NCBI GenBank assembly: GCA_016717165.1
Contig: JADKGA010000003.1
Location: forward strand, 620,001-684,000
Direction of reading: 5' to 3'
DNA length: 64,000 nucleotides
DNA from: Candidatus Lutibacillus vidarii
GTDB taxonomy: Bacteria > Actinomycetota > Actinomycetes > Actinomycetales > Dermatophilaceae
Part shown: piece after piece, positions 51,976-60,547 of the stretch
How positions within the stretch are numbered: the stretch's first letter is position 1
How the letters are laid out: every line of letters starts with the position of its first letter
Translations under genes and position numbers: made by a program
Notes under the pieces: model-generated
What the model saw: only the letters and a program-made list of their open reading frames with translations
Database searches by the model: none
What the model was told of the DNA's origin: nothing

Positions 51976-53421
51976 TCATCGTGGGGCCGTGGTCCGGACG
52001 AGCTCAGGCGCGACGCACTGCTGGACCGGCGCCCGGTGCGCCCGAGCACCGAGGACCCTGCGGGCGATGCCCGGAGCGAGCAAGGACTGCGGCGGACGGA
52101 GCAGGTTGAGCACCTCCATGAACGCCACGGTCACCGGCGCATCGTGGCGGGCAACCTCGATGACCCGGTCGACATACCGGTCGAGGAGGCGCTCCGGAAG
52201 CGGCTTGCGCGGCATACCGGGAAGACGCCGGTCCGGGCCGGTCGCCAGCGCCCACGGCGCGGACACGACGCGGGCTTGCACCGCGGGGGCTCGAGAGGCG
52301 AGATCGTCGAGGGCCGCCCTGACGTCGCCACCACGAGCGGCCACGCACTCCTCGACCAGGTCGCGAACCGCGGCCGCCTGCAGCGAGGCCGACGACATGC
52401 CCTGCCCGTACACCGGGTTGAAGGAGCACACCGCGTCACCCACGGCGAGCACACCGAGCGGGCGCCGGCGCAGCCGCTCGTAGCGGACCCAGCGGCTCGA
52501 CGGGAAGCGGTAGACCTCACCCGTGCCATCCGGTTGACAGGCGCGGACGAGCCGCCCGAGCTCCGGCGCCGGCAGGGAGTCGACGAAGGCGGTGAACTCC
52601 GGCAGGTCGATCGGCGGAGCAGCGCCATTGGCTTGCGCCACGGTGACCGTCCACCGGCCTCCCTCGATCCGCGCTGCCGCGCCCGAGCGGCCGGTCTGCG
52701 GATCGGTCGAGACGACGATGACGTCGGTCCCGTCGAGGACGCCCCGCTCGTCGTGGAACACCCGGGTGGCATAGCCGACGCTTGCCGCCACCTCGGTCAC
52801 CTCCGGCAGGTCGTACCCGAGCTCGGCGAACCAGCGGGACAGCCGGGACCCGCGACCGGTGGCGTCCACGACGAGGTCCGCCGCGAGGACGGTCTCGATG
52901 CCCGCGTCCGGGCCGGTCCGGGGGACGAGCCGGGCCCCGACGACCCGGCGACTCGCGTCGTCGGTGACCAGGGCGACGATGTCGTGCTCCCCGAGCAGCT
53001 CCACCCCCGGCAGCGAGCGGACCCGACGGCGCACCTGTGACTCCAGCAGAGTCCGGGTGCAGAGCACCCCGATAAGGGTCGACGGGAAGGACAGCATCGG
53101 CGCGCCCCGCATCACCCACTGCGAGCCGCCGATGACATCGCCGAGGATGGCGCCGCGCGCGACCACCTCGTCGAGCAGACCCGGCAGCAGCGCCTCCATC
53201 GCCCGGCTGCCGCTGACGAGCAGACCGTGGGTATGCCGCGACTGCGGGACGCCTCGACGCGGCGAGGTCAGCTCCTCATCGAGCGGGTCCCGGTCGACAA
53301 GGACCACATCGGTATGCCGGCTGAGGGCGGCGGCGGTGAGCAGTCCGGCCAGGCTCGCGCCGAGGATGACGACGCGGGGGCGGGCGGAGGGGCGAGCTGG
53401 ATGGGTGGCGGACTGAGGCAT
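51976..53421 (-). CDS. FAD-dependent oxidoreductase (geranylgeranyl-reductase/epoxidase-like)
   Basis: A 481-residue flavoprotein. VVILGASLAGLLTAAALSRH binds the ADP part of FAD, LVVDATGRGSRLSRWFAELG and VLAVGDAVCSFNPVYGQGMS complete the aromatic-hydroxylase/reductase pattern. The substrate is unknown. ATG 53421 gives a normal length; the open frame extends further upstream without support. It is convergent with the S41-like gene. Confidence 0.86.
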   Translation of the reverse strand: MPQSATHPARPSARPRVVILGASLAGLLTAAALSRHTDVVLVDRDPLDEELTSPRRGVPQSRHTHGLLVSGSRAMEALLPGLLDEVVARGAILGDVIGGSQWVMRGAPMLSFPSTLIGVLCTRTLLESQVRRRVRSLPGVELLGEHDIVALVTDDASRRVVGARLVPRTGPDAGIETVLAADLVVDATGRGSRLSRWFAELGYDLPEVTEVAASVGYATRVFHDERGVLDGTDVIVVSTDPQTGRSGAAARIEGGRWTVTVAQANGAAPPIDLPEFTAFVDSLPAPELGRLVRACQPDGTGEVYRFPSSRWVRYERLRRRPLGVLAVGDAVCSFNPVYGQGMSSASLQAAAVRDLVEECVAARGGDVRAALDDLASRAPAVQARVVSAPWALATGPDRRLPGMPRKPLPERLLDRYVDRVIEVARHDAPVTVAFMEVLNLLRPPQSLLAPGIARRVLGARAHRAPVQQCVAPELVRTTAPR

Positions 53422-53533
53422 CGTGGTGGTCCCGTCGTGTGGGGGTGGATATACCTCAGGTTCGTCCGAGCGGGCCGGGCGGTTCATGGCCCGCCCGTGC
53501 TCAGGATGCGCGCGCCGTGGTTGGCTGTCCCCT

Positions 53534-54097
53534 GTGCCTGAGCCGGTGTCGACCGTCGTCCTTCTCGAAGGCGCCAGCGATGTGGCCGCCGTCCGGGCTC
53601 TGGCGGGGGCTCGAGGTGCGGACCTCTCCCGGGTGCAGCTGGTCGACCTCGGCGGTGTCACCAATGTCCGGCGCGGTCTGCATCGGGCGCTCGCCGACCG
53701 GCCGGGCGCGGCCGTCCTCGGGCTCTGCGACGCCGGTGAGGTGCGCTTCGTCGAGCGGGCCCTGGCCGAGATCGGGTTCGCGGTCCGGGATGCGAGCGAC
53801 CTGCCGGCATACGGCTTCTTCGTCTGCCAAGCCGACCTCGAGGACGAGCTGATCCGCGCGCTGGGGCCGACCCGCACGATCGAGGTCATCGACCGGCTGG
53901 GACTGGGCCCCAAGCTCGCCGCGCTGCAGCAGCAGCCCGCCTGGCAGGACCGGCCGCTCGCCGAGCAGCTGCACCGGTTCTGCGGCGTGGCGTCGGGGCG
54001 CAAGGAGCTGCTCGCCGGTGCCCTGGCGCAGGCCCTCAGGCCGGGCGAGGTGCCCGAGCCGCTCGCGCACCTGCTCGACCGAGTCGCCCACGGGTGA
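53534..54097 (+). CDS. TOPRIM-domain protein, ATP-independent small form
   Basis: A 187-residue protein. STVVLLEGASDVAAVRALAG has the TOPRIM Glu, and AAVLGLCDAGEVRFVERAL a D.G acidic motif, as in OLD-family nuclease C-termini. No ATPase part is present. The start is taken as GTG 53534; GTG 53546 is possible. It is convergent with the MFS gene 13 nt away. Standalone TOPRIM proteins of this size have no defined role. Confidence 0.65.
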   Translation: MPEPVSTVVLLEGASDVAAVRALAGARGADLSRVQLVDLGGVTNVRRGLHRALADRPGAAVLGLCDAGEVRFVERALAEIGFAVRDASDLPAYGFFVCQADLEDELIRALGPTRTIEVIDRLGLGPKLAALQQQPAWQDRPLAEQLHRFCGVASGRKELLAGALAQALRPGEVPEPLAHLLDRVAHG

Positions 54098-54109
54098 GTC
54101 GGTGCGTGG

Positions 54110-55459
54110 TCAGTCCCCGGCCGGCAGGACAGCGTCACGGAAGGGCGAGCGCCACAGGTATGCCGTGGCGCCGAGGAGGATCAGGGCTCCGGTGAGCATC
54201 GCGGCCCGACTCCCCCAGATGCTCGCCAGCCATCCGGACAGGAGGGACGCGATGGCGAGGCCGCCCCAGTTGAAGGTCCGGATCGTTGCGTTCATCCGGG
54301 CCCTGAGCCGGTCGGGGGTCACCGCGGTGCGATAGCTCATCATCAGCGAAGCGCTGATCGAGGTGAGGCCCTGGACCAGCTGGGCCGCCACGAGGACGAC
54401 CACGGCCCAGGGGCCCGGGCGGGCCAACACCACGAGGAAGGCCCAGGTCGGCGTGACCCACTCGACCGTGGTGATGACCCGTCCGATCCCGAGCCGCCGG
54501 CCCAGGCCTGGCGCGAGCCCGGCCCCGATCGCGCCGGAGACGCCCGCGGCGGCCAGGACGAGCCCGACGGTGAGCGCGTCGAGGTGGAGCTCCTGGTTGG
54601 CGTAGTAGACGAGCACGGTGCCGACCAGCGACTGCCCGAAGAACCAGGTGTGCAGCCAGAGGGCGTAGGGACGTAGCGTCTCGTGCCGGTACACCCACCG
54701 GGCGCCCTCGCGCAGCTCGTCGATGATCCGCCGGCGCTCTCGTGGTTCCGGGGCGGGCTCTGGGGTCGAGATGGTGGCGAGGAGGATCGCGGAGACGGCA
54801 TACGAGGCTGCGTCGACGAGGACGGCGACCGGGGCGGAAAGGAATCGGACGAGCGAACCCGCCGTCACCGGTCCCGCTGAGCCGACCACCTGGCTCATCT
54901 GTTCCAGGCGGGCGAAGGCGTCGGGGAGGGCGCGTTCGGGGACCAAGCGCGGGACATAGGACTGGTAGGCGGCGACCGACAGGCAGGTCACGGCGCCGAA
55001 GACGAAGACGAGCGCGGCGAGGATCGGGACGGTGAGCCGGCCGGTGAGCGCGAGGACCCCGACGGTGCCGAAGATCGTCATCCCGGCGAGGTCGGCGCCG
55101 ATGAGGAGGGGCCTGCGTCTGACCCGCTCGGCCACGACGCCGGCGAGCAGCCCAAGGAGGAGGTACGGGGCCCATTGGGCGGCGCGGACGATGCCGATGG
55201 CCTGTTCGTCGGCGTTGAGGGTGTCGATGAGGAGGAACTGGATCGCCAGCGTCGAGATGACCGTGCCCAGGCTAGAGACGGTGTCGGCGGCGAAGAGCCG
55301 CCAGAAGCTCCGGCCCAGGGGTGCGAGGGCGGGGCTCGGGTGGCCTATGGGGTCCGTGGCGCGGCTTGTGTGGCCTGTGGCGGGGCTCGGGTGAGCGGTG
55401 TCGACGTCCTGGTGTCGATTCCGCTCACCCGGCGGCTGAGGGTGGGATGGTTCGGTCAT
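54110..55459 (-). CDS. MFS transporter
   Basis: A 449-residue transporter with 12 predicted helices (FAADTVSSLGTVISTLAIQF; RAAQWAPYLLLGLLAGVVAE; MNATIRTFNWGGLAIASLL), resembling MFS exporters of the EntS/MefA type. Its ATG overlaps the methylase stop (ATGA), fixing the start. The first ~40 residues (PPGERNRHQDVDTAHPSPA) are encoded partly by palindrome family B and look like an added, non-membrane extension. Confidence 0.9.
   Translation of the reverse strand: MTEPSHPQPPGERNRHQDVDTAHPSPATGHTSRATDPIGHPSPALAPLGRSFWRLFAADTVSSLGTVISTLAIQFLLIDTLNADEQAIGIVRAAQWAPYLLLGLLAGVVAERVRRRPLLIGADLAGMTIFGTVGVLALTGRLTVPILAALVFVFGAVTCLSVAAYQSYVPRLVPERALPDAFARLEQMSQVVGSAGPVTAGSLVRFLSAPVAVLVDAASYAVSAILLATISTPEPAPEPRERRRIIDELREGARWVYRHETLRPYALWLHTWFFGQSLVGTVLVYYANQELHLDALTVGLVLAAAGVSGAIGAGLAPGLGRRLGIGRVITTVEWVTPTWAFLVVLARPGPWAVVVLVAAQLVQGLTSISASLMMSYRTAVTPDRLRARMNATIRTFNWGGLAIASLLSGWLASIWGSRAAMLTGALILLGATAYLWRSPFRDAVLPAGD
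55386..55432. repeat. Palindrome family B, copy 3 (inside MFS gene)
   Basis: Arms 55386-55406 (CTCGGGTGAGCGGTGTCGACG) and 55413-55432 pair at most positions. The copy is in frame inside the 5' end of the MFS coding sequence and contributes about 16 residues of its N-terminal extension. Confidence 0.75.
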
Positions 55460-56205
55460 GGCCGTTGGCCGACCACGTGGCGGCGGACCCAGGCGTGCAT
55501 GGCGATGGCCGCGGCCGCTCCGGCGTTGATCGAGCGAGTCGACCCGAACTGCTCGATGTGCAGGACGACCTGGCAGACCTCCTGCATGGCGGGAGTCAGA
55601 CCGGGGCCCTCCTGGCCGAAGACGAGCACGCAGTCTCGGGGTAGGTCGTAGGTCTCCAAGGCCACCGAGCCGGGGACATTGTCGATCCCGATCAGCGGTA
55701 TGCCGATGACCGGGCCGCCACCAGGTGTACTACCACCCCATATGCCGCCACCCGGTATGCCGCCACCCACCGCGACCCCGGAGTGTCCCCCTGACCCAGA
55801 CGGCGCTCGAGACGCATCACCCTCGGCTGACCCCGCGGCCCAGGCGGCCAGCGACGCGGCGTCGGGGTGGTGGTACTCGTGCTGGTACCGGTCGGTCACC
55901 ATGGCTCCACGGCGGTTCCACCGACGCCTGCCGACGATATGGAAGGCCGCGGCGTTGAAGGCGTTGGCGGTCCGGACCACCGAGCCGATGTTGAAGTCGT
56001 GCCCCCAGTTCTCGATCGCGACATGAAACGGGTGCCGGGTCCGGTCCAGGTCCGCGACGATCGCCTCGAGCCGCCAGTACCGGTAGCGGTCCGCGACATT
56101 GCGGCGGTCGCCGTCCCGGAGCAGCTCCGGGTCGAGCCGCGGGTCGCTCGTCGAGGGGCCGTCATACGGGCCGACGCCGACCTCCCCCGGCTGGGACTTA
56201 TCCAC
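55456..56205 (-). CDS. TrmH/SpoU-type RNA methyltransferase
   Basis: A 249-residue SPOUT methylase. Motif 1 is FNIGSVVRTANAFNAAAFHI, motif 2 DCVLVFGQEGPGLTPAM, motif 3 IEQFGSTRSINAGAAAAIAM. Between motifs 1 and 2 sits a ~30-residue Gly/Pro-rich insert (GGGIPGGGIWGGSTPGGGP) absent from usual family members. It methylates rRNA or tRNA 2'-O-ribose in the family. GTG 56205 lies inside a DnaA-box sequence; ribosome binding site not clear. Confidence 0.9.
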   Translation of the reverse strand: MDKSQPGEVGVGPYDGPSTSDPRLDPELLRDGDRRNVADRYRYWRLEAIVADLDRTRHPFHVAIENWGHDFNIGSVVRTANAFNAAAFHIVGRRRWNRRGAMVTDRYQHEYHHPDAASLAAWAAGSAEGDASRAPSGSGGHSGVAVGGGIPGGGIWGGSTPGGGPVIGIPLIGIDNVPGSVALETYDLPRDCVLVFGQEGPGLTPAMQEVCQVVLHIEQFGSTRSINAGAAAAIAMHAWVRRHVVGQRP

Positions 56206-56280
56206 AGCCCACCCCCCTCCCCCCGCAAAGACACACCTTTAGAAGCGTTCTAAAGGTGTGTCTTTGCAGGTTATCCACAG
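56198..56280. repeat. DnaA-box hairpin repeat, copy 3
   Basis: Perfect 20-bp stem, arms 56225-56244 and 56248-56267, loop GCG. TTATCCACA (56271-56279) follows after 3 nt. On the left a direct-orientation TTATCCACA (56198-56206) overlaps the GTG start of the RNA methylase, 18 nt from the stem. The copy ends 4 nt before the stop of the ABC ATPase gene. Confidence 0.93.
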
Positions 56281-56283
56281 ATG

Positions 56284-57018
56284 TCAGAGGGAGACGAATC
56301 GGGAGAGGAACTGACGGGTACGATCCTCGCGCGGCGCGACGAGCAGCTCCGACGGCGGCCCCTCCTCGTGGACCCGGCCGCCGTGGAGGAAGCACACCCG
56401 GTCGGCGACCTGCTTCGCGAAGGCCATCTCATGGGTCGCGAGCAGCATCGTCATCCCGTCGCGTTTGAGGTCGACGAGCAGCTCGAGCACCTCCCCGACC
56501 AGCTCGGGGTCCAGCGCCGAGGTCACCTCGTCGAGGAGCATGAGCTCGGGCGAGTTGACCAGCGCCCGCGCGATCGCGACCCGCTGTTGCTGCCCGCCGG
56601 AGAGCTCGTCCGGCCGCGCCGACGCCTTGTCGGCCAGCCCCACCCGGTCGAGCATCTCCCGCGCCGCCCGCTCCGCCGCCGCCCGCGCGACCCCATGGAC
56701 CCGGACCGGCGCGAGGGTGATGTTGTCGAGGACCCGCAGGTGCGGGAAGAGGTTGTACGACTGGAAGACGATCCCCATCCGGGCCCGGACCGCGTCCGGG
56801 TCGGCCCGCGGGTCGGTCACGTCGTCCCCACCGAGCCGTATGACGCCGTCGTCCACGGTCTCCAGGAGGTTGACGCACCGCAGAACCGTCGACTTGCCCG
56901 AGCCGGACGCCCCGATGAGCACGACGCACTCGCCGTGCGCCACCGACAGGTCGAAGCCCGAGAGGACGACATGGTTCCCGAAGGCCTTCCGCAGCCCGAC
57001 CACCGACAGGTCGCTCAC
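56284..57018 (-). CDS. Polar amino acid ABC transporter ATPase
   Basis: A 244-residue GlnQ-type ATPase: Walker A LIGASGSGKSTVLRCVNLLE, Q-loop VFQSYNLFPHLRVLDN, signature LSGGQQQRVAIARAL and Walker B LMLLDEVTSALDPEL. GTG 57018 overlaps the permease stop (GTGA). It energises uptake with the permease and binding protein upstream. Confidence 0.96.
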   Translation of the reverse strand: MSDLSVVGLRKAFGNHVVLSGFDLSVAHGECVVLIGASGSGKSTVLRCVNLLETVDDGVIRLGGDDVTDPRADPDAVRARMGIVFQSYNLFPHLRVLDNITLAPVRVHGVARAAAERAAREMLDRVGLADKASARPDELSGGQQQRVAIARALVNSPELMLLDEVTSALDPELVGEVLELLVDLKRDGMTMLLATHEMAFAKQVADRVCFLHGGRVHEEGPPSELLVAPREDRTRQFLSRFVSL

Positions 57019-57890
57019 ACCGCACCTCCGACCCCGGGCCCGCCCTGCCGCCTGGCGACCCAGTCGGTGAACCGGGTCATCGGCACGGTGAGGGAGAGGA
57101 AGAGGACACCGGCGACGACATACGGGGTGTAGTTGAAGTCCGCGGCCTCCTCGATATGCGCGGCCTGGACCGCGTCGACGACCCCGAGGATCGAGATGAG
57201 CCCGGAGTCCTTCTGCAGCGAGACGAGGTCGTTGAGCAGCGCGGGCATGACCCGCCGCAACGCCTGCGGGATGACGACGAAGCGCAGCGTCTGGACGTGC
57301 GTGAGCCCCAGGGAGCGCGCCGCCGCTCGTTGCGAGGGGTGGATCGACTCGATACCGGCCCGGATCACCTCACCGACGTACGCCGAGTAGGACAGGACCA
57401 GGCCGGTGCAACCGAGGAGCAGGACGTCGTTGGTGACCCCCTCGATGTTCAGCGCGGGCACCCCGAACCCCAGCAGCAGGATGACGAGGATGAGCGGCAG
57501 CCCGCGAAAGGTGTCCGTGAAGGCCGTCGCGAAGGCGCGCACCGGGAAGAAGACCGGCCCGCGCAGGGTCCGCATGATCGCCAGCGCCAGCCCGAAGGCC
57601 CCGATGATCGCCCCGCAGATCACCATGATCCGCACGTTGAGCCAGAAGCCCTCGAGCACGGCCGGGAAGGAGCTGACCGCCTTGTCCCAGCTGAAGTAGG
57701 TCTCCTTGACCCGCGGCCACCCCGGCGATCGGGTGATGACGACGCTGAGGACGAGGAAGACGACGATGCTGCTCAGCGTCGCGGTGACGACCGAGCGCGT
57801 CGTTCGCGCCCGCCGGAACGCCCGCCGGTCGAGCTCGACCGCCGACGGGCTCCACGGCCGGCTCGGCATACCCGTGTCGTTCGTGCTCAC
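57015..57890 (-). CDS. Polar amino acid ABC permease
   Basis: A 291-residue His/Glu/Gln-type permease with an EAA loop AARSLGLTHVQTLRFVVIPQA and LVLSYSAYVGEVIRAGIESI. FWLNVRIMVICGAIIGAFGL starts the membrane core. It starts at GTG 57890 and is coupled to the ATPase. Confidence 0.94.
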   Translation of the reverse strand: MSTNDTGMPSRPWSPSAVELDRRAFRRARTTRSVVTATLSSIVVFLVLSVVITRSPGWPRVKETYFSWDKAVSSFPAVLEGFWLNVRIMVICGAIIGAFGLALAIMRTLRGPVFFPVRAFATAFTDTFRGLPLILVILLLGFGVPALNIEGVTNDVLLLGCTGLVLSYSAYVGEVIRAGIESIHPSQRAAARSLGLTHVQTLRFVVIPQALRRVMPALLNDLVSLQKDSGLISILGVVDAVQAAHIEEAADFNYTPYVVAGVLFLSLTVPMTRFTDWVARRQGGPGVGGAV

Positions 57891-57971
57891 CCGACGACTG
57901 TAGCCACCCGGGCGACCACGACGAGGTATGCCGGGCGCGGCTCGCTGGCTGCCCCGGTCGCGCGGGGCGGG

Positions 57972-58844
57972 CTACTTCAGCTCGGGGGCGCCCGCGGCGG
58001 AGAGCCACTGGGCGACGAGCTTGTCGATGGTGCCGTCGGCCCGCAGCGCGTCGACGGCCTTGGTCACGCACGCCGTGAGCGGGCTGCCCTTGGTGAGGAC
58101 CGCCCCGAACTGCTCCGGCTGCGCCCCCGCGGAGGGCAGCTGGCCGACGATGACCCCGTTGTCGAGCTGGGCGGCCGACATGAAGAACGCGGTGGGCAGG
58201 TCGGCGACGATCCCGTCGATCTGCTTGTTCTTCAGCGCCTGGACGGCGAGGTCGTTGTCGTTGTAGACCGCCGGCTTGGTCGTCGGCTTGATCTGGTCGA
58301 CGATCGCCTTGTATGACGTCGTCCCGATCTGGGCGCCGAACTTGGCTCCGGCGAGGTCGGCGATCGAGGTCTTGCCGTCGATCGGGCTGCCCTTGTAGGT
58401 GACGATGGCCTGGCGGACGTCGTAGTAGCCGGACGAGAAGTCGACGGCCTTCTTCCGCTCGTCGTTGATCGAGACCTGGTTGACGTCGAAGTCGAAGTTC
58501 CGCGCCGCCCCCGTCGTCACGGCGTTGAAGGGCGCGACGACCCAGGTGACCTTGTCCTTGGGGAAGCCCATCTTGTCGGCGATCGCGTAGGCCATCGCCG
58601 CCTCGTAGCCCTGCCCATTGGAGGGGGTGTTGTCCTTGAACCACGGCTCGTACGCCGGGTTGTCGGTCCCGATCGTCAGCATCCCCGCCGTAGTGAGCTT
58701 GAGCGAGGCGGGCGCGCAGTCCGGTGCTTTCGACGCCGTCGTGCCCCCCGCGGAGGATGTCGTAGACGACCCGCAGGCGGCCAGGGCGAGGGCGGATGCG
58801 GCGGCCACCGCGACGGCGGAGGCGGCAAGACGGGTGCGGCGCAT
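57972..58844 (-). CDS. Amino acid ABC substrate-binding lipoprotein
   Basis: A 290-residue SBP_bac_3 protein: signal and lipobox ASALALAACGSS, then LTIGTDNPAYEPWFKDN and FDVNQVSINDERKKAVDFSS. ATG 58844 has AAGGA about 6 nt upstream; TAGATT (minus strand 58888-58883) is a likely -10 box. It begins the binding protein-permease-ATPase operon. Confidence 0.95.
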   Translation of the reverse strand: MRRTRLAASAVAVAAASALALAACGSSTTSSAGGTTASKAPDCAPASLKLTTAGMLTIGTDNPAYEPWFKDNTPSNGQGYEAAMAYAIADKMGFPKDKVTWVVAPFNAVTTGAARNFDFDVNQVSINDERKKAVDFSSGYYDVRQAIVTYKGSPIDGKTSIADLAGAKFGAQIGTTSYKAIVDQIKPTTKPAVYNDNDLAVQALKNKQIDGIVADLPTAFFMSAAQLDNGVIVGQLPSAGAQPEQFGAVLTKGSPLTACVTKAVDALRADGTIDKLVAQWLSAAGAPELK

Positions 58845-59029
58845 GGGCTGTCCTTTGCAGGGGTCGACCGGGAACGCCACCCAATCTAGGGGGCCCCACG
58901 GAGCTGGTCGGCCCCCCTGGACGACCTGAGACCAAAGCGTTCCGGAGTCGTTACACAGCCTCGCCATACCTCTTCTGGCGGTGTTCCGGCGGTGGCGCAC
59001 GGCTGGACGACATACCCTCTGTGTTTGTG

Positions 59030-59677
59030 ATGCCTGCGCTCGGTCCGAACTGGATGGACCCTCAGTACCTGCTCGACACCTACGGACAGGCGATGTTCGT
59101 CATCTCGTTGGTCATCGTCTTCGTCGAGTGCGGGCTGCTCTTCCCGATCCTGCCGGGCGACTCGCTGCTCTTCGCGATCGGCCTGTTCATCGCGACCGGG
59201 GCGCTGCAGATCTCCTTCCCGTTCGCCCTGGTCGCGCTCGCGGTGGCCGCCTTCCTCGGGAATGTCACCGGGTACGAGATCGGGCGGGCCGTCGGGCCGG
59301 CGCTCTATCGACGCGGGGGGCGGTTCCTCAAGCCGGAGTACTTCGAGCAGACGCACGCCTTCTTCGAGCGGTACGGGAACAAGGCGCTGGTGCTCGGGCG
59401 CTTCGTGCCGATCGTGCGGACCTTCGTCACCGTGGTCGCTGGGGTCGGGCAGATGCCGCGGCGTCGGTTCTTCACGTGGTCCGCGGTGGGGGCGATCCTG
59501 TGGGTGACGGTGGTGATGGTGCTCGGGTACTACCTCGGGCATATCGACATCGTCCGCAAGAACATCGAGGTCGCCGCGATCCTCGTGGTCCTGGTGTCGG
59601 TGCTGCCCATGCTGATCGAGTGGCTCCGCCACCGCCGCCGCCTTATCCACACCCCTTCCGCAAAGACACACCTTTAG
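59030..59677 (+). CDS. DedA-family membrane protein
   Basis: A 215-residue DedA protein with 4-5 membrane segments: VFVECGLLFPILPGDSLLFA, GNVTGYEIGRAVGP and VLGRFVPIVRTFVTVVAGVG are the family motifs. DedA proteins flip lipids such as undecaprenyl phosphate. ATG 59030 or GTG 59027 can start; TACCCT (59013-59018) may be a leaderless -10 box. The last ~11 residues and the stop codon come from palindrome copy 4. Confidence 0.92.
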   Translation: MPALGPNWMDPQYLLDTYGQAMFVISLVIVFVECGLLFPILPGDSLLFAIGLFIATGALQISFPFALVALAVAAFLGNVTGYEIGRAVGPALYRRGGRFLKPEYFEQTHAFFERYGNKALVLGRFVPIVRTFVTVVAGVGQMPRRRFFTWSAVGAILWVTVVMVLGYYLGHIDIVRKNIEVAAILVVLVSVLPMLIEWLRHRRRLIHTPSAKTHL

Positions 59678-59715
59678 AAGGGTTCTAAAGGTGTGTCTTT
59701 GCGGGTTGTCCACAG
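59643..59715. repeat. DnaA-box hairpin repeat, copy 4
   Basis: Perfect 20-bp stem, arms 59660-59679 and 59683-59702, loop GGG. TTGTCCACA (59706-59714) follows after 3 nt; TTATCCACA (59643-59651) lies 8 nt to the left in direct orientation. The left half is inside the DedA gene and supplies its stop (TAG 59675-59677). Confidence 0.93.
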
Positions 59716-59768
59716 GGGGGTGGGCAGGGCTTGTCGCGGGGGTAGTCGGGTGCTACACGCCCGACCGG

Positions 59769-60350
59769 GTGACCCTCGTCGGGGTGGACGGGGTCGACGG
59801 CTCCGGCAAGACCACCTTCGCTGACGAGCTCGCGCGCCGGCTCCGCGAGCAGGGCCACCAGGTCGAGCGGGTCCGGCTCGATGACTACCTCGCGCCGCGG
59901 GCCGTCCGGCACGCCAGAGGCCGGCACTCCCCTGAAGGCTTCTACCTCGACTCCTACGACCTCGAAGCCTTCCGCCGCGAGGTGCTCAGGCCGCTGCACA
60001 CCGACGGATGGTACCGCCCCGTGTGGTTCAGCCTCGCCGACGACGCCCCCGTCGACGAACCCCGCCGGTATGCCGCCCCCGGCACTCTCGTCATCGTCGA
60101 CGGCATGTTCCTCCACCGCGCGGAGCTGCGGGACGCCTGGGACCACTCGGTCTTCCTCGACGTCCCGTTCGCGGAGACCTTCCGCCGGATGGCGATCCGC
60201 GACGGCTGCCCGGCGGACCCCGACGACCCGCGCAATGCCCGGTATGTCGAGGGTCAGCGCCTATACCTGCGCACCGACGAGCCGACGCGTCGAGCGAGCG
60301 CAGTGGTCGACAACACCGACCCCACGCAACCGGTCCTCATCCGGGGATAA
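59769..60350 (+). CDS. Uridine-kinase-like P-loop kinase
   Basis: A 193-residue kinase: VTLVGVDGVDGSGKTTFADE is the P-loop, RVRLDDYLAPRAVRHARGR and SVFLDVPFAETFRRMAIRDG follow the uridine/phosphoribulokinase pattern. GTG 59769 is preferred; a longer frame back to 59691 includes the repeat and is not supported. The substrate is unproven. Confidence 0.8.
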   Translation: MTLVGVDGVDGSGKTTFADELARRLREQGHQVERVRLDDYLAPRAVRHARGRHSPEGFYLDSYDLEAFRREVLRPLHTDGWYRPVWFSLADDAPVDEPRRYAAPGTLVIVDGMFLHRAELRDAWDHSVFLDVPFAETFRRMAIRDGCPADPDDPRNARYVEGQRLYLRTDEPTRRASAVVDNTDPTQPVLIRG

Positions 60351-60387
60351 CGCTCCGGATGAGGCGGCGTGACGAAGGCGGCCCCGG

Positions 60388-60457
60388 GAGCGTCAGGAAG
60401 CGAGCGTCACGAAGCGAGCGTCAGGACACGAGCGTCAGGACGCGAGCGCGACGACGT
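60388..60457. repeat. 14-bp tandem repeat
   Basis: Five 14-nt units begin at 60388, 60402, 60416, 60430 and 60444 with consensus GAGCGTCAGGAAGC; the first four differ by 1-3 bases, the fifth is degenerate. It lies between the convergent kinase (60350) and lemA (60548) genes. Confidence 0.8.
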
Positions 60458-60547
60458 GGGCGACAGGTCGGTCCGCGGGCCAGGCCCTGCTGACGTGCGG
60501 TGACGGCTTCGTCGGTGTGCTCGTGAGCAGTTGGCGGCCGGCGAGGG

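Noticed and set aside
58886..59713. Minus-strand open frame opposite DedA
   Set aside because: Charged, low-complexity translation typical of an antisense shadow; its start lies in the repeat.
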